From positions 164,648,853 to 164,712,852 of the forward strand of contig NC_134950.1 in assembly GCF_965638725.1 (NCBI RefSeq): DNA of 64,000 nucleotides. The letters run 5' to 3'. Numbering within the stretch: position 1 is the first letter of the stretch; every line of letters starts with the position of its first letter. The notes beneath the pieces were generated by a model, which searched no databases, was not told the origin of the DNA, and saw only the letters and a program-made list of their open reading frames with translations. Source of the DNA: Aptenodytes patagonicus. Lineage: Eukaryota; Chordata; Aves; Sphenisciformes; Spheniscidae. Shown piece by piece: positions 1 to 11,463 of this stretch. Both the position numbers and the translations under genes were made by a program.

Positions 1-1902
1 AGTGCTCCCACTGTGGATAAGTTGCATCACGGGGACAGGAATGAGATCTGTTCACAGTGGCAGTGCCACTCTTCCCAGCGGTCTAAAATGGTCAGTCAGT
101 CCTCCTTTGAACCACATGCATTTCCAAAGTAAGGTTTCCAGCTTGTCAGTTCAGACACCCAGCTCAATCATTCTTGATTACTCAGCGTCACAGTAACGCT
201 GTGCCACTAGGTCAACTTAAAACATTTTCTTTATACAAAGCACAAGCTTAAGAACCACACACCAAATGTTGCATTCTACAATCCGTCCATAACCAATCAC
301 TAACTACTTTTTTCTGATCTTCTGAATATAGACAAGAAGGAACGCTAATATTTTTAAAACATTCTCATGAAGAACAATAACCAAAAATGCATGCAAAAGG
401 CCTGAAAGATTTAAGTCCAAACAGCAGATAAAAGCCTTGGAAAATAAGGGCTTTGCAATCGAAACATCAGTTTAGGCTTTACTTCAGCAGTGTTATGTGG
501 CTCTCCCAGATTAAAAAAAAAAAAAAAGCTAGATTGTCCTACCAGATGACAGTTTGGTTTTGGCTATCATACACCAAACTTCTTTTCATTTTTTTTGCTT
601 TGTGTGTTTATCACTGCCCTACCCTAGATAGACAGGAAGCCCTTTCCTGCAGCACCTGATCTAATTCTAACAGAGCCAGCTGTCTCTTGATGATTTATGT
701 AGAATTTATCCTGGCACTATAATTCCCCTTGGCTTTCACCAACCAAACCAGTCACTTGGTTTGAAGATCAAGGGGCTTCTCAGTTAAAAAGGTCCAATTT
801 CTTTCCTGGCCAGTACTGAATAGCTGGAAAGAAACGGCCACCTCTGGACCGGCCTTCACCTCACTTGGCTCTCATGCTTTTTGCAGTGAAATGATAAACA
901 TTTGTAATGCCACAGGGCAACATGAATTGGCATTTTTCCTACATATTCATATAGGTCTAATGACCAAACTTCAGTTTCTGAGTTGGTCAAGTTCTATAAA
1001 CTCTTGAAGCTGGTGATCCAGCATTCATCCAAAGTAACGACAGAGGACTTCAATCAGATATGAGTATTAAACTCCTGGCTATGAAGGGTACTATGCCATA
1101 ATTCCCAAAGCAGCAGACACTGATGCCACAACACTCAACATCTGCCTCCAGACTTAGAGCAAGTTTGCAGGCCAGTAAGCAACGTGCCTCAGTTTGCATA
1201 TCTGAACACAACAGCGAACACTAAGCTGTAAGCAGTTAAATATACAAAGCATTTTAGTTTGGAAGGCAAGTTTGGAAAACAAACCCAAATCATCTCATTG
1301 ATGAAATATGCTCCAATGAAACACACAGACCTTTGTTGGTGCAAAGGAAGCAGGATTTGGCCCTAACCACTGTCATCCCAATAAATCTTTCATTGTAATT
1401 CATCCCACACACATTTTCTGTAGATGATTTCATACTCCAAGCATATTCTCCAAATCAATGGGTCCTCTTCATTCTGTATTGTTACCAAGCTATTTTTAAT
1501 TACTGCATATGAGTAGAGTTTCTCTGTGGCTAATAAAAGTTCATGCATTTGAGCCCAGTCAACATAGGAGTAAGATATGAAACAAGCATACAATGAACCT
1601 TCCAAAAGCAAGAAATACATCAAGGGCAGACACCTTGCTATAATCCAGTCCTCCTCATTAGCACTTACACAGCACAGTTGTAAATGCTAGGAATAGTATA
1701 TTTTGGATTAAACACCATAGAATAAATTTCAAGTAATTCCTAGTGAAGAGAGCCACTAGTACCACCTGCATTTTAACAAAAAACTACTTCATTACACAAT
1801 TTTCCCTGCGATCCTTTAAAAAACAAACCAAGCAACGAACCTTAATATCTCATTTCTTCTACTGTTTTAATAACTTTGTCACCAGCACTGAAAACCACTT
1901 AC
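1..1902 (-). other. GALNT11 intron downstream of the start-codon exon (incomplete)
   Basis: Begins at the GTAAGT donor at 1902 and runs off the left edge. The next GALNT11 exon, which should encode a stretch resembling IFNERDQELRDLGYQ in the mammalian protein, was looked for on the minus strand and not seen. The only notable sequence is a 15-base A run at 513-527. No other gene, RNA or classifiable repeat was recognised. Confidence 0.8.
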
Positions 1903-2197
1903 CCATTTCAGGAGAGAATTCTACCTCCCCCTTAACTGGGTCCTGGACATGATTTCCAAGAGGATTTCCTATCTTATTCTCTTTCTGTTGCAATTCAGGT
2001 ATATGAACAGGCCCCCGCGTAAAACGGGGGTAGAATTTTTTTGGAAATGGCCTCTGAGGTTCCAGCCCCTTGACGGGCACATTCTTGAAGGATTGGTTCT
2101 CTTCACTGAAGTTGAAATAAACAAAGAGCAGAAGTGTCCAGGTCACAGATGTGAAAAGGCACCCATAGCAGAAATAGCGAAGTGTGACACTTCCCAT
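1903..2197 (-). CDS. GALNT11: GALNT11 start-codon exon (partial CDS, residues 1-98 plus one base)
   Basis: Encodes the N-terminus of polypeptide N-acetylgalactosaminyltransferase 11, a Golgi type II membrane enzyme that transfers GalNAc from UDP-GalNAc to Ser/Thr and starts mucin-type O-glycosylation. The frame opens [15 protein letters not shown], close to the mammalian GALNT11 N-terminus as I recall it. A short cytoplasmic tail precedes one membrane segment at about residues 8-28. A Lys/Arg/Pro-rich stem follows, including [11 protein letters not shown] near residues 53-63. Similarity stops at residue 98, exactly where the minus strand reads ATGG|GTAAGT (intron from 1902), so the exon ends in phase 1. 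The open frame continuing to 1859 is intron. The start has A at -3 and G at +4. The glycosyltransferase and ricin-type lectin domains are in exons off the left edge. Identification is strong because sequence, splice site and synteny with PRKAG2 agree. Confidence 0.95.
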
Positions 2198-2225
2198 TGT
2201 AGACTTAGCATCGTTGAGGACCCAT
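2143..2225 (-). promoter_or_regulatory. two upstream ORFs at the GALNT11 start
   Basis: The first upstream ATG is at 2225-2223 and opens a six-residue frame ending at TAA, 2207-2205, eight bases before the main start codon. The second is at 2211-2209, out of frame with GALNT11; it runs past the main start and ends at TGA, 2145-2143, giving 22 residues. Both fall inside the predicted exon, so both should be in the mature mRNA. Such uORFs commonly dampen translation of the main frame, but whether they do so here is inference. Confidence 0.6.
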
Positions 2226-2235
2226 TCTCAATTAC
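2198..2235 (-). other. GALNT11: GALNT11 5' UTR segment of the start-codon exon, with splice acceptor
   Basis: On the minus strand a pyrimidine tract (TTCACTCTCTTTCAG) ends at 2236 and gives a standard acceptor, so the exon is inferred to begin at 2235. This leaves 38 nt of untranslated leader before the start codon at 2197. The leader contains two upstream ATGs, listed separately. The acceptor is inferred from sequence alone; transcript data would confirm it. Confidence 0.75.
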
Positions 2236-2633
2236 CTGAAAGAGAGTGAAAACACACATTTTGAGAGTGCTGCCTGTTACCTCATCAGGTCTATACATTA
2301 GGAAATGCATTCTATAGGTTGCTCTTCCATTAAATGATTTTTGGAACTTAAAGTTTAAGCACAGACCTTAGGAATGAAATCCCTTTTCACTCTCCCATTC
2401 AAAAAATAAACACGACCAGTTTGCACATTCTGTGTAGATAAACATGCTTTAAAACATGAAGCAAACAATCACTGAGAGCCCCATGACACATCACAATTAA
2501 AGGCTAAAATGATTAATTTTTCCTCATAATAGTTATATAATTATCTCTCTCCCACAACAGCACATTCTTGTATGCCTGCATTCATTTAAACATATCACTA
2601 TTTAACATGTTAGACACAGGGAATTGATTCTTC

Positions 2634-2745
2634 ACAGAATCACAGAATGGTTGAGGTTGGAAGGGACCTCTAGAGATCACCTTGTCCAACCCCCTTGCTC
2701 AAGCAGGGCCACCTAGAGCCAGTTGCCCAAGAGTATGTCCAGTTC
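2634..2745 (-). mobile_element. CR1 LINE 3'-terminal fragment
   Basis: Starts with two copies of the CACAGAAT tail unit and continues into the CR1 3' UTR signature GTTGGAAGGGACCTCTAGAG, then CTTGTCCAACCCCC. This is the reverse complement of a CR1 3' end, so the element lies on the minus strand. Only about 110 bp remains, as expected for a severely 5'-truncated insertion. The left edge is sharp and the right edge approximate. Confidence 0.85.
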
Positions 2746-5700
2746 CTATCCTAAAGCATAGAATGAGAAAACATAGACTCAAAAAGCTACATAGTTCAGT
2801 CCTTCTTGCCCCAAATTTAAGAACAGCCGTCATGTGCATCCCAGAAATTCCAGAAATCACGGGGTGCAATTTAACAACACATAGCACCAAGATAGTCACA
2901 TTTACAGATACTCTTCTGGAAAGGAAACAGATGTGGGACAGGGAAAGAGCAAAAAGCTCCAAGGTAATTTACTGGGTTCCTGCAGACCTCTGTAGACTCC
3001 AGAAAAGCTTCCATACTCCCTGGAGGAGATGCCCACCTAGAGCTAGAAGGAAGCAACCCAGCCCAGAGTTTTACTTCAGGCACCCATCCACTAACACAAT
3101 TTCCCCAAGGTATATTGAAAATTACTATCGTAAGCAAATCCCCGAAGTGAAGCATATGAAGCTGGTGATAACATTTTATTTATGGCCCAGGAGAATCAGG
3201 TAAACTTTCTGGAGTTTCTCAAATCTAAAAAAAGGCTCCAAAAAAAAAACCCCCAAAAAAACTATACAGCTCGGTTCCCAAAACTGAGAAAAACACTAAC
3301 TCAAAGAATTAGATTTCTCTCATCGTTATCTAACCACAACAAATTCTTTGCATAGTAACAAAAAGTCAGGAAACCATTTCATCACCTTTTAATCATCAAA
3401 ACATCTGTTTTAAGAAAATAAAGTATTGGGTAGGAGTCAAGGGTTTATGCTGATGCATTTTTCAGACCTCAAAAAGTCGGAAACTACCAGAAGTCCTCAG
3501 GTCAGCCTGGCAAAGAATAAACCACAACAACATTTATGAGTACAAACAGATTATTCCTTTCTCAATATGGAAAACTACTAAACAGAAGTAGAAGGCGTTC
3601 ATGATCCCAAAGAAACCTATAAAGATCCCACTTATTTTGGCAGTGCAATTCTGAGTCTTAAGTGACTTGCATCCAAAAAGAATACACGTCAAAATTCAAG
3701 CTCACATTTCCCAAACTGCAGCAGGTCATTGTCTCCCTTCCAATAATAAAATATCCACAAAGTAAAATAACGCAAAAAAAACAAACCTCCTCAAAAATAA
3801 TTTACCCATTGTTCTTACCATGTCAAACTCCCTCAGTTCTGCAAGGCAACAATCTATGCAGCAGTTAAGCCCAAGGAGCTTAAAAAGGTCTTAAACGGGG
3901 TTTAAATCTCATACTGACCCTGTGCATACAGATGAATTGTATGCTCTGTGAAACAGGCTCTTTCTCTAATACTGTCACAGAGAAATCTTACCACTTAACT
4001 GTAGGGCCATGAAATTAGTCAGGCAACAAATGCTCTGGGGGCAGAAATTATTAAAAAAACCCCCTCATTCTAGCTAGGAGAACGGGTTTACCGGTTGGAA
4101 AGGTACAGACCACCAATCCCCAATGCCTTATTCCCTGTGCGAACAGTGGTCAATGATCATAGCAAGGCAAATCTAGGCTCAGAAAAAGCATGCAAGGCTG
4201 CAAAGGAGCAAGATTAGATAAATAGTTATATCCTCTAATTATAATAATTCTTCTTGCCAGACAGTCTGCAGACAATTAATACTTATCCATAAAAAGATCT
4301 GGGTGCTTGCCAGGTTTTTTTTGTGCAGCCAGGAGGAGGTCATCTGCTGTAAGTCTTGTCCAAGCCTAATGCTCCTCAAAACCTGCTAGAGCTGTTTTTC
4401 CATTCACTATGGTAACACAGACACAATCCTAACATCACGGCACATGCACTTACATTGTGGAACAGAACTGTTCTAATAAGATTAAAATTACTATAACAGA
4501 GAAGGAACCTTTTCATTTCAGAGCTGTTTAAGGAAACATCTACACTGCAGCTTGCACAGGAAAACCAAAAGATAACCCTTGCTATCTCAGGTAACAGTAG
4601 GAAGACAGGCACGCAGAGCAGAATTCATCATGGACCAAGTATTTCCCCAGCTTCTTGCATCTCTTCTACAGCTCAGAGCTCCACCTTGCTGCTGTGGCAC
4701 TTCTAGCCACACTGAAGTTAAAGTTTGCTGTGACCGACACCAGGCATACTCAGATTAAAGAGGAAAAGATAAATCAGTAATCACCAGAGTGAAAAGATTG
4801 CTGTACATCCCTTCCGTCTCCAGAAAGCCCTTTGACCAGGCTGAAAGCATTCACTTGGTTACTCTTACAAAGGCAACAAATGCAAACCTGAGCGTGGTAT
4901 TATTTCCACGCGCTCCTTGCTAGAGCAGAACTGTTTCACCTTCTTTCCCCCTCCTTCACTGTTTTGCAGTTTTGTAGAAGGATACAAAGGTTGAAATACT
5001 GCATTTAAATCAAATGACAGAACCTCCACAATGCAGGCCCTCCACTAGGCCCTTTCAGTAGTCTGCTGTTCAACCAAGACATTTGGTAATACATTTGGCA
5101 GGAAAAATACAGACTCACTATTTATTTTCTTTAAGTACCAAATGTTTTGTTAGACACTTACTTTTAAGGCAGAATGGAAAAAATTTAAACCCTGCCTATA
5201 AAAAGCACATTGAGGCTTATTAGTTTATTGACCAACACTTATGCATTTACACAACCACTGTCCTATGGATTTCAACCACTTCTACCATTTAAGCAGCCAC
5301 AGAAGTCACAATCTGTGTCAGAGCTGCACACTCCAGTTTTAGGCAGTTTTAGGTTGACCATGACTTCTCACAGATATGTTTTAGCAAAAAGGCCACAGTA
5401 GGTTTTCAAGTCCTAAGCAATGCCAGTCCTGCTTGGGACCTGCCCTGAGGAACCAGAAGAACCTTTCCAGCCCTATACTTTTATGCATACGAAGTACAAT
5501 CGCATCAATACATCTCCGCCTCTCCTCAATATACCAAGAAACAAGTATAACCCTTCACTCATTTCAGCATGCAATGGAAAAAATAACCACTTTGATACAC
5601 ACCAGAGGGAGGGAGGAGAGAATACTTCAGCTGGTCACAAGGACCCAGGAGGAAACAGCTCAGAGGCAGCCACTTAGCCCTCGATTCTTACCTCATCCAT

Positions 5701-8700
5701 CTCTCTATCCGCTACTTTCTTCTGCAAGCCATCTAGATACAGTGAATAAAAGCCTTACCCTGTCCAGACTTCTTTGCCTTTCAGTTCTGTGAAGTCTTCT
5801 AGGAAACACGCTTTGCCAATTTACCCAACAACTGTCTCTGACTGCCTATGCATGGTCACAATACCCTGATGATTGTCTTAAACATCCATCCTCTCCCAGC
5901 TGGTTTCTCCAAGCAAGATTTTGAAACTTAAGCAAAGCCAAACCATTTTTTTTTTCTTTTTTCCTCCCCCTTTTTTTTTAATGGAGATAAGCTGTTTCTG
6001 AATACAGGAGATGCAAAGGATATGCCTTTCAAATCCAAAGTATTAGTATCTTTCTCAGCCCCGATACATGCTGCATGAGAAAACCAGATTATATATATTT
6101 TTAACTCAACAGCCCTAAAGCTCTGCTTAACGCAAGCAGAGCTAGCAGGTTTGAACAGTTAGATAGAAACAACTTAAATCAAAAAAGCAGAATTGCATTA
6201 TCCAGATAATAATGCCAATGGGCTCACAAGAATAATTTTCACCTATGCAATAAATACAGTAACACTGAGTCCAGTCACCACTAAATTGCTATTTGGACAC
6301 TATAGTTAAAACTCATTTCTGTTTATTTATTCAAATGCAAACAAAAATACTAATTGCCATTAAAAAAAAAAAATCCATGATTTAAACGTATCAAGAATTG
6401 TTTCATAATATAGTTCCTCACAGATTTTACTGGTAATTTAGACCAGGCTTCAAGGGTCTATGGTGTTTCTCCCCTTCATTTCTGAAAAGCAACACAGCTG
6501 CCAAAAGTAAGTTTCCAAAATGCCTCAAACAATTCTCTTTCCCAAAAACACATGTAGTTAAGAACATCCAGAATGAACAGAAGACAATTCCTCTCCCTCG
6601 GCAGGAGAGGAGCTTTCACAGCAAATAATAAATGATAACACCTTGAAGTATTTTACAAGCATTCATTCACATCAACATCCTAGTGATACATGGGGTTTAT
6701 AGCTGTTTGCATTGGTATACTTAGGAATCCAGAGATACTTCAACATGACAAACATAAATCATTCAAGGTGGCAGCATCTCCTACTTGAGGAAATTACAAT
6801 CCATTTTGGAGGCAACTGGGGTGACCAAGAAAGGAAAAAATTTATCTTAGAAGCTGCCCCCACCAGCATCAGCTCAGAAGAGATCAAGAGTGAAGGGCAC
6901 AGTATTCTGAGAATTTCTAACCAAATATTATGCCCTTCTGTCTCTCTCTTGTTGGTCTGTTTTGATTGTCATATATTTATTCCCTGATCGTTTTCGGACT
7001 TTGGCAAAGCCTTGGAACTGAGTTTGCGGACCTGAATGCCAGAAACACCAAGGGTAAAATATTCCTCTCTAATTTCCATGAATTCCAGCACAGAAGTCTC
7101 AGTTCCTTGCACAAGTAGTAAATAATTGATTTTTTTTTTTTTTAAGAGAACTATAGAAGTTAAATATTAGTAACTTCATAAAAGTCTCTGGAAGTCAATC
7201 AATTGCAAAGCTGAAAAAAACCTCCAGGAGCCTACCTGCCAGTCTTGAGCTTCAGTAATTACTGTGCTATACTGCTTTCCATGTCGCACCAGCTTCTTGT
7301 AGCATCCTTACAACACCAGCATGACATTCACTTCATACATCAAACCCAGTAACATTTACATTCATTTAATAATTGGCCCAACAATGATACAACTCTGTTC
7401 CCCCAGACAGCCTGGGAGAGTTTGTAATTAGTAACCTGTGCAGCTCTAACACTGGCCCGATGTGTTAGTCTTCAATATTTTTAATGGGGAAAAAAAAAAA
7501 GCCAACCACATTTCACAATATTTTGGCTTAAAGAGCAAAAGTAGCTACAGGCTCTATGACCAGACACTACTTAAACACTGACATCTGCTTGGATTAACCT
7601 CAACAGTTTAGTAAACACACCGTATGACTAGATATTTCATGACTGTGCCAAAACTCATGTTTGTCAGGGGTCAAACAGAGGATCAGATTAACCTCAAGAT
7701 TTTTGAAATAGGAGTAAGAATTATTTGAGAAAACCTTAAAGTCTACTCGTAGTTTTTCCAAGAACAGCTTTTCTTCTTAAAAGAAAAAAAAGAAAATGAA
7801 GACAGAGATACAACTCATACTACCCAGATTTCCTGCAAGACTGCCTGTGTATTTTGGACCTGTATTAAGAGAAGGAACAGATGTGTATAATCTTCGTTTT
7901 TAAAGAGCATTCTAGTAAAAAAAAAAATTAAACTAATTTTATCTTTCTACAGAGTATTAGGATAATTTGCTACATGACCTTCTACAGCAGCTTTTAATTT
8001 TTATTTTGTTATTTATTTTGGGGGGAAAAACCCAAGATAAAGTAATACTACTTACAAATGCAATTTTGCTCTTTTAATAGCCTTAACTATTTATATATTT
8101 CTTGACCTCCAAGATGTTATGGCTACCATCACTCCTCTTCCAAAACAAGCATCAGCATGAACAGGTTCTCCTATTTTCTTGTTGAATTATTAGCAAACAG
8201 CATTACCAGTACGACGAACAGAGGCCAGATTAGGAAGAAGTTGTACTCCAATAATACACTCATCACACAGAGGTGCCATTCACAGTAGCTTCTGCACTTT
8301 CATGAGAATTATTTTTTTCCAGGCATCTCTTACATTGCAACCAGTCTTAAAGGAGTCACAGTTAATAGAGTAGCAAGATGAAAAAGGGACACCTTAGGTA
8401 GCTTTTGGTTCAGACTCCAACACACATCACTAGGAGCAACACCCATTGAACATACATTCAGAAGCCAGATATATTTCCAAATAAAAGCTTAGTGTTTCAT
8501 GTGCTCCAGAATCTAAGCGCCAACCCAATTAAACTCCTTATAAAAAAAACCCTCCTATTGGATTGTTTCAGCACTAAATTGGTTCTGCCTGCCAGTTTGT
8601 TTTTAATTAAAAACAACCATTAATTTTTGACCTTACAGAAGGGATAGGTCATTGTACTTTATGAATTAAGTGGCTATTTTTGTCACAATATAGGCAGGTA

Positions 8701-8714
8701 ACTACCCACGTAAA

Positions 8715-9245
8715 GACAGGTTGGGCCTACAGAAACCTACCTCATGACATTCAGCAAGGACAAACGCTAAGTCCTGCACCTGGGACAGACAAACTCCCTG
8801 GCCACTGACACAGCCTGAGGAACAGCTCTGCGGAAAAGGACCTGGGAGGTCTGGCTAAACACGAGCCAGCAGCATGCCCTTGCAGCAATGACAGCTGACA
8901 GCATACGGGCTTATCAACAGAGGCACAGCCAGCTGACTGAGGGATGCAATTACACCACCCCACACAGCACTCGTAAGACCACAGGCTGTGGTCTGTACCC
9001 AGTTTGGGATTTGCCAGTGCAAGACGGACATCAGTAAACTGGAGTGAGTTCAGTAGAAGGCCAGCAAGATAGTCACAGGCTGGAACACTTGCCCTGTGAG
9101 GAGAAGCTGAGGACACTGGGCTTCTTCAGGCTGCAGAAGAGATAGCTTGGGGGGGATGGACCTAATAACAGCCCGCCACTACCTACAGGGACATTAGCAA
9201 GAAAACAGAACCAGGCTATTTAGTGAGGTGCAAGGTGGGAGAATA
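8715..9245 (+). mobile_element. degenerate CR1 LINE fragment (ORF2 3' part)
   Basis: The plus strand follows the CR1 ORF2 downstream coding region. A piece resembling the FNKxxCKVLHLG motif lies near 8750-8785, EKDLG near 8835, and the region equivalent to YEERLRELG...[10 protein letters not shown] at about 9095-9160. The frame is broken by many substitutions and indels, and the 3' UTR and tail are missing. It is clearly older than the copy at 40 kb. The end near 9245 is approximate. Confidence 0.75.
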
Positions 9246-11445
9246 GAAGAGTTAAAAAAGACTAATACAACTCCAGTCACAGCAACCCTCATTCACAGAA
9301 ATATACTGTGGACCACAGGCTGTCCTCTTGCATAAGATCACTGTTCCCATTCATTTTAATGAGATGACACACTTAGATCTATTTTTAATTAGCCTCTGTA
9401 AGTCACTTCTAAATGCAACTTTAAAAGCTTTGAGAGCCAACGGTTTAGTCATTTCAGCACAGCTACACAAATCCATGTCATACCACCTAAAATAAATCCT
9501 CTTGGAATTAATACAAATTTTGATCAACACTTTAAGATTATTTACCTATAAAATACCAGTAATGTTCATTATACTTTATGGATAAAAAAGGCACATAGAT
9601 AGCCTAGTTGCATGAATTGTTGAAGACCTAAGAAACTATACTATGAGTATAGTAAGTCTGAAAAGCATAATGTGTTTTAGGAAAAATTTAAAAATTCATC
9701 TTCTTTATGTCTTTAGGTTCTCACCCCTCACTATTTTAGCACTGTCAAATGACTCACTCACATACTCATTTGTATTTCAGTTTTTGGTCTTTAACCAGAG
9801 ATGTCTAAATATTGCATACTATCGTTTTTAAACCTGTGGACTATATATTGAAACACCTCCTCTAGGAACATAACTTTGCTTATCAAGCTTTTTGGAATTT
9901 CTCAACTCCAGTAATAAAGCTTTACTTAGCAGGCTGCCATACCAGAGTGAATGCAAACAATTTTGCATTTCTATCATAAAAATGTGAAGTTCCTTCTTTA
10001 CCCACCTCCATTTCAAATGCTCCCTTAAAGAAATTTTCAGGTATCTTCTGCAGTGACATCTTTCACTTCTTTGTCAACAACAAAACATACTAGATTTTTT
10101 TTTCCCTTACTGATAAAGGATACCTTTCTCCCCACATACTCTTCCTGTCCAAGGAGTGAGAGTATTTCACAAGGGCTCTCGTTTAAGGACACAATTTTAA
10201 TGGAAAAAGCAGTTACAAGTTTTGGAAAGAAAAAGTTTCGTAAGAGTCGGGATCTCATGCTAACAAACAACAGAAAAGAACACCCATTTTAGTTACAACC
10301 AGTGGTACAACATTGCATCAAGAAAAGTAACATAATAGTCCAGTCTGATTAGAGAAAGCAAGTACACTTGGATTAGAAACATGAGCTTACTAAAATCCTA
10401 GTGCTCCATACTGAGTAAATAAGTGCTATACAGTAGACAGTTTCATGCTGCTGCAGTGTCCTCATTCCCCCCAAAAAAAGCTACTGGTTTCCCAAAGCAC
10501 AATTATATGCACAGAATTTTCTTATCTATCCCCCTAACAAACGCTGCACCATAGGGCTGGTTGGCTGGATGTTACTTTAAGCCATCTGGCATATAAATAC
10601 ATGTCACGCCATTCGTGGAGTCCTAAAAATACCTTCTTCCTTTTTGTTGCTAATAAATACTTTCTTCCAATTGAAACAGTGAGATTTTCATTAGCAAAAC
10701 CAGATCTCAAGGAAGCCAGAACATTCATGTACTGTCTCCAAAGAAATATGCATGCATTTTGTAATACAGCCCTTTCTTCTTCACATATAGCTTAGAAAAC
10801 AGCAAGATTAAAAAATCCACACTGACAACTTCTTTTTCAATGCATCCCTCTCACATTAAAGATCCATGTATCTAAATATTAGTTTAACAACCCTCCAGCA
10901 CTATATACAAATGCAAAATGTAAGAGAGCTTACAAGGTCAACTACCCACAAGCAAGCTGCTTAGTACCTTTTCTAAATGTTTAAAACCTACTTAGCCGTT
11001 CCTTGCATTTTATGTCTGCTAAGCTCACCAAAATAACAGGAAAAATAGATGCATGCAAAATAATTAGATAAGACACACTTCTACATGAACAGCTGAACAG
11101 AATAACGCTCACCTTTTTCCAGAAGAGTCGGCACTAAAGAAGCAGTGCAAGGTTACATAGTGAAAACACATTTACTGCAGTAGCAGTCAAATCCAGTTGG
11201 TGTCTTCATTCTCAGTGAACAATAAAACGCTGAGCCTGAAACTTAACACTTTGTTGCTGAGTACCGCTTGCAAGTCTTAATTGGGAATGGGGTACCCAAC
11301 ACAAGCTTCTCTATGACAACAGGCTAATTTGGATGGGTCTTGGGACATGAATGCTGCAAGGCTATTTCCCATTTGATTGCGTACACTGGCCCAAGACCAC
11401 TGATCTATTTTTCTATTTGTTTGGGGTTGGGTTTTTTTTTCCTCT

Positions 11446-11463
11446 CCCCCCCCCCCCCCCCCC
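11446..11463 (+). repeat. poly-C tract (18 bases)
   Basis: An uninterrupted run of 18 C, preceded by a nine-base T run from 11432. The complementary strand is poly-G and could form G-quadruplex structures. The exact length may be an assembly or sequencing artefact, as with any long homopolymer. Confidence 0.85.

Noticed and set aside
1859..1902. Extension of the GALNT11 reading frame past residue 98
   Set aside because: Similarity to GALNT11 stops at a consensus GTAAGT donor, so this is intron read-through.
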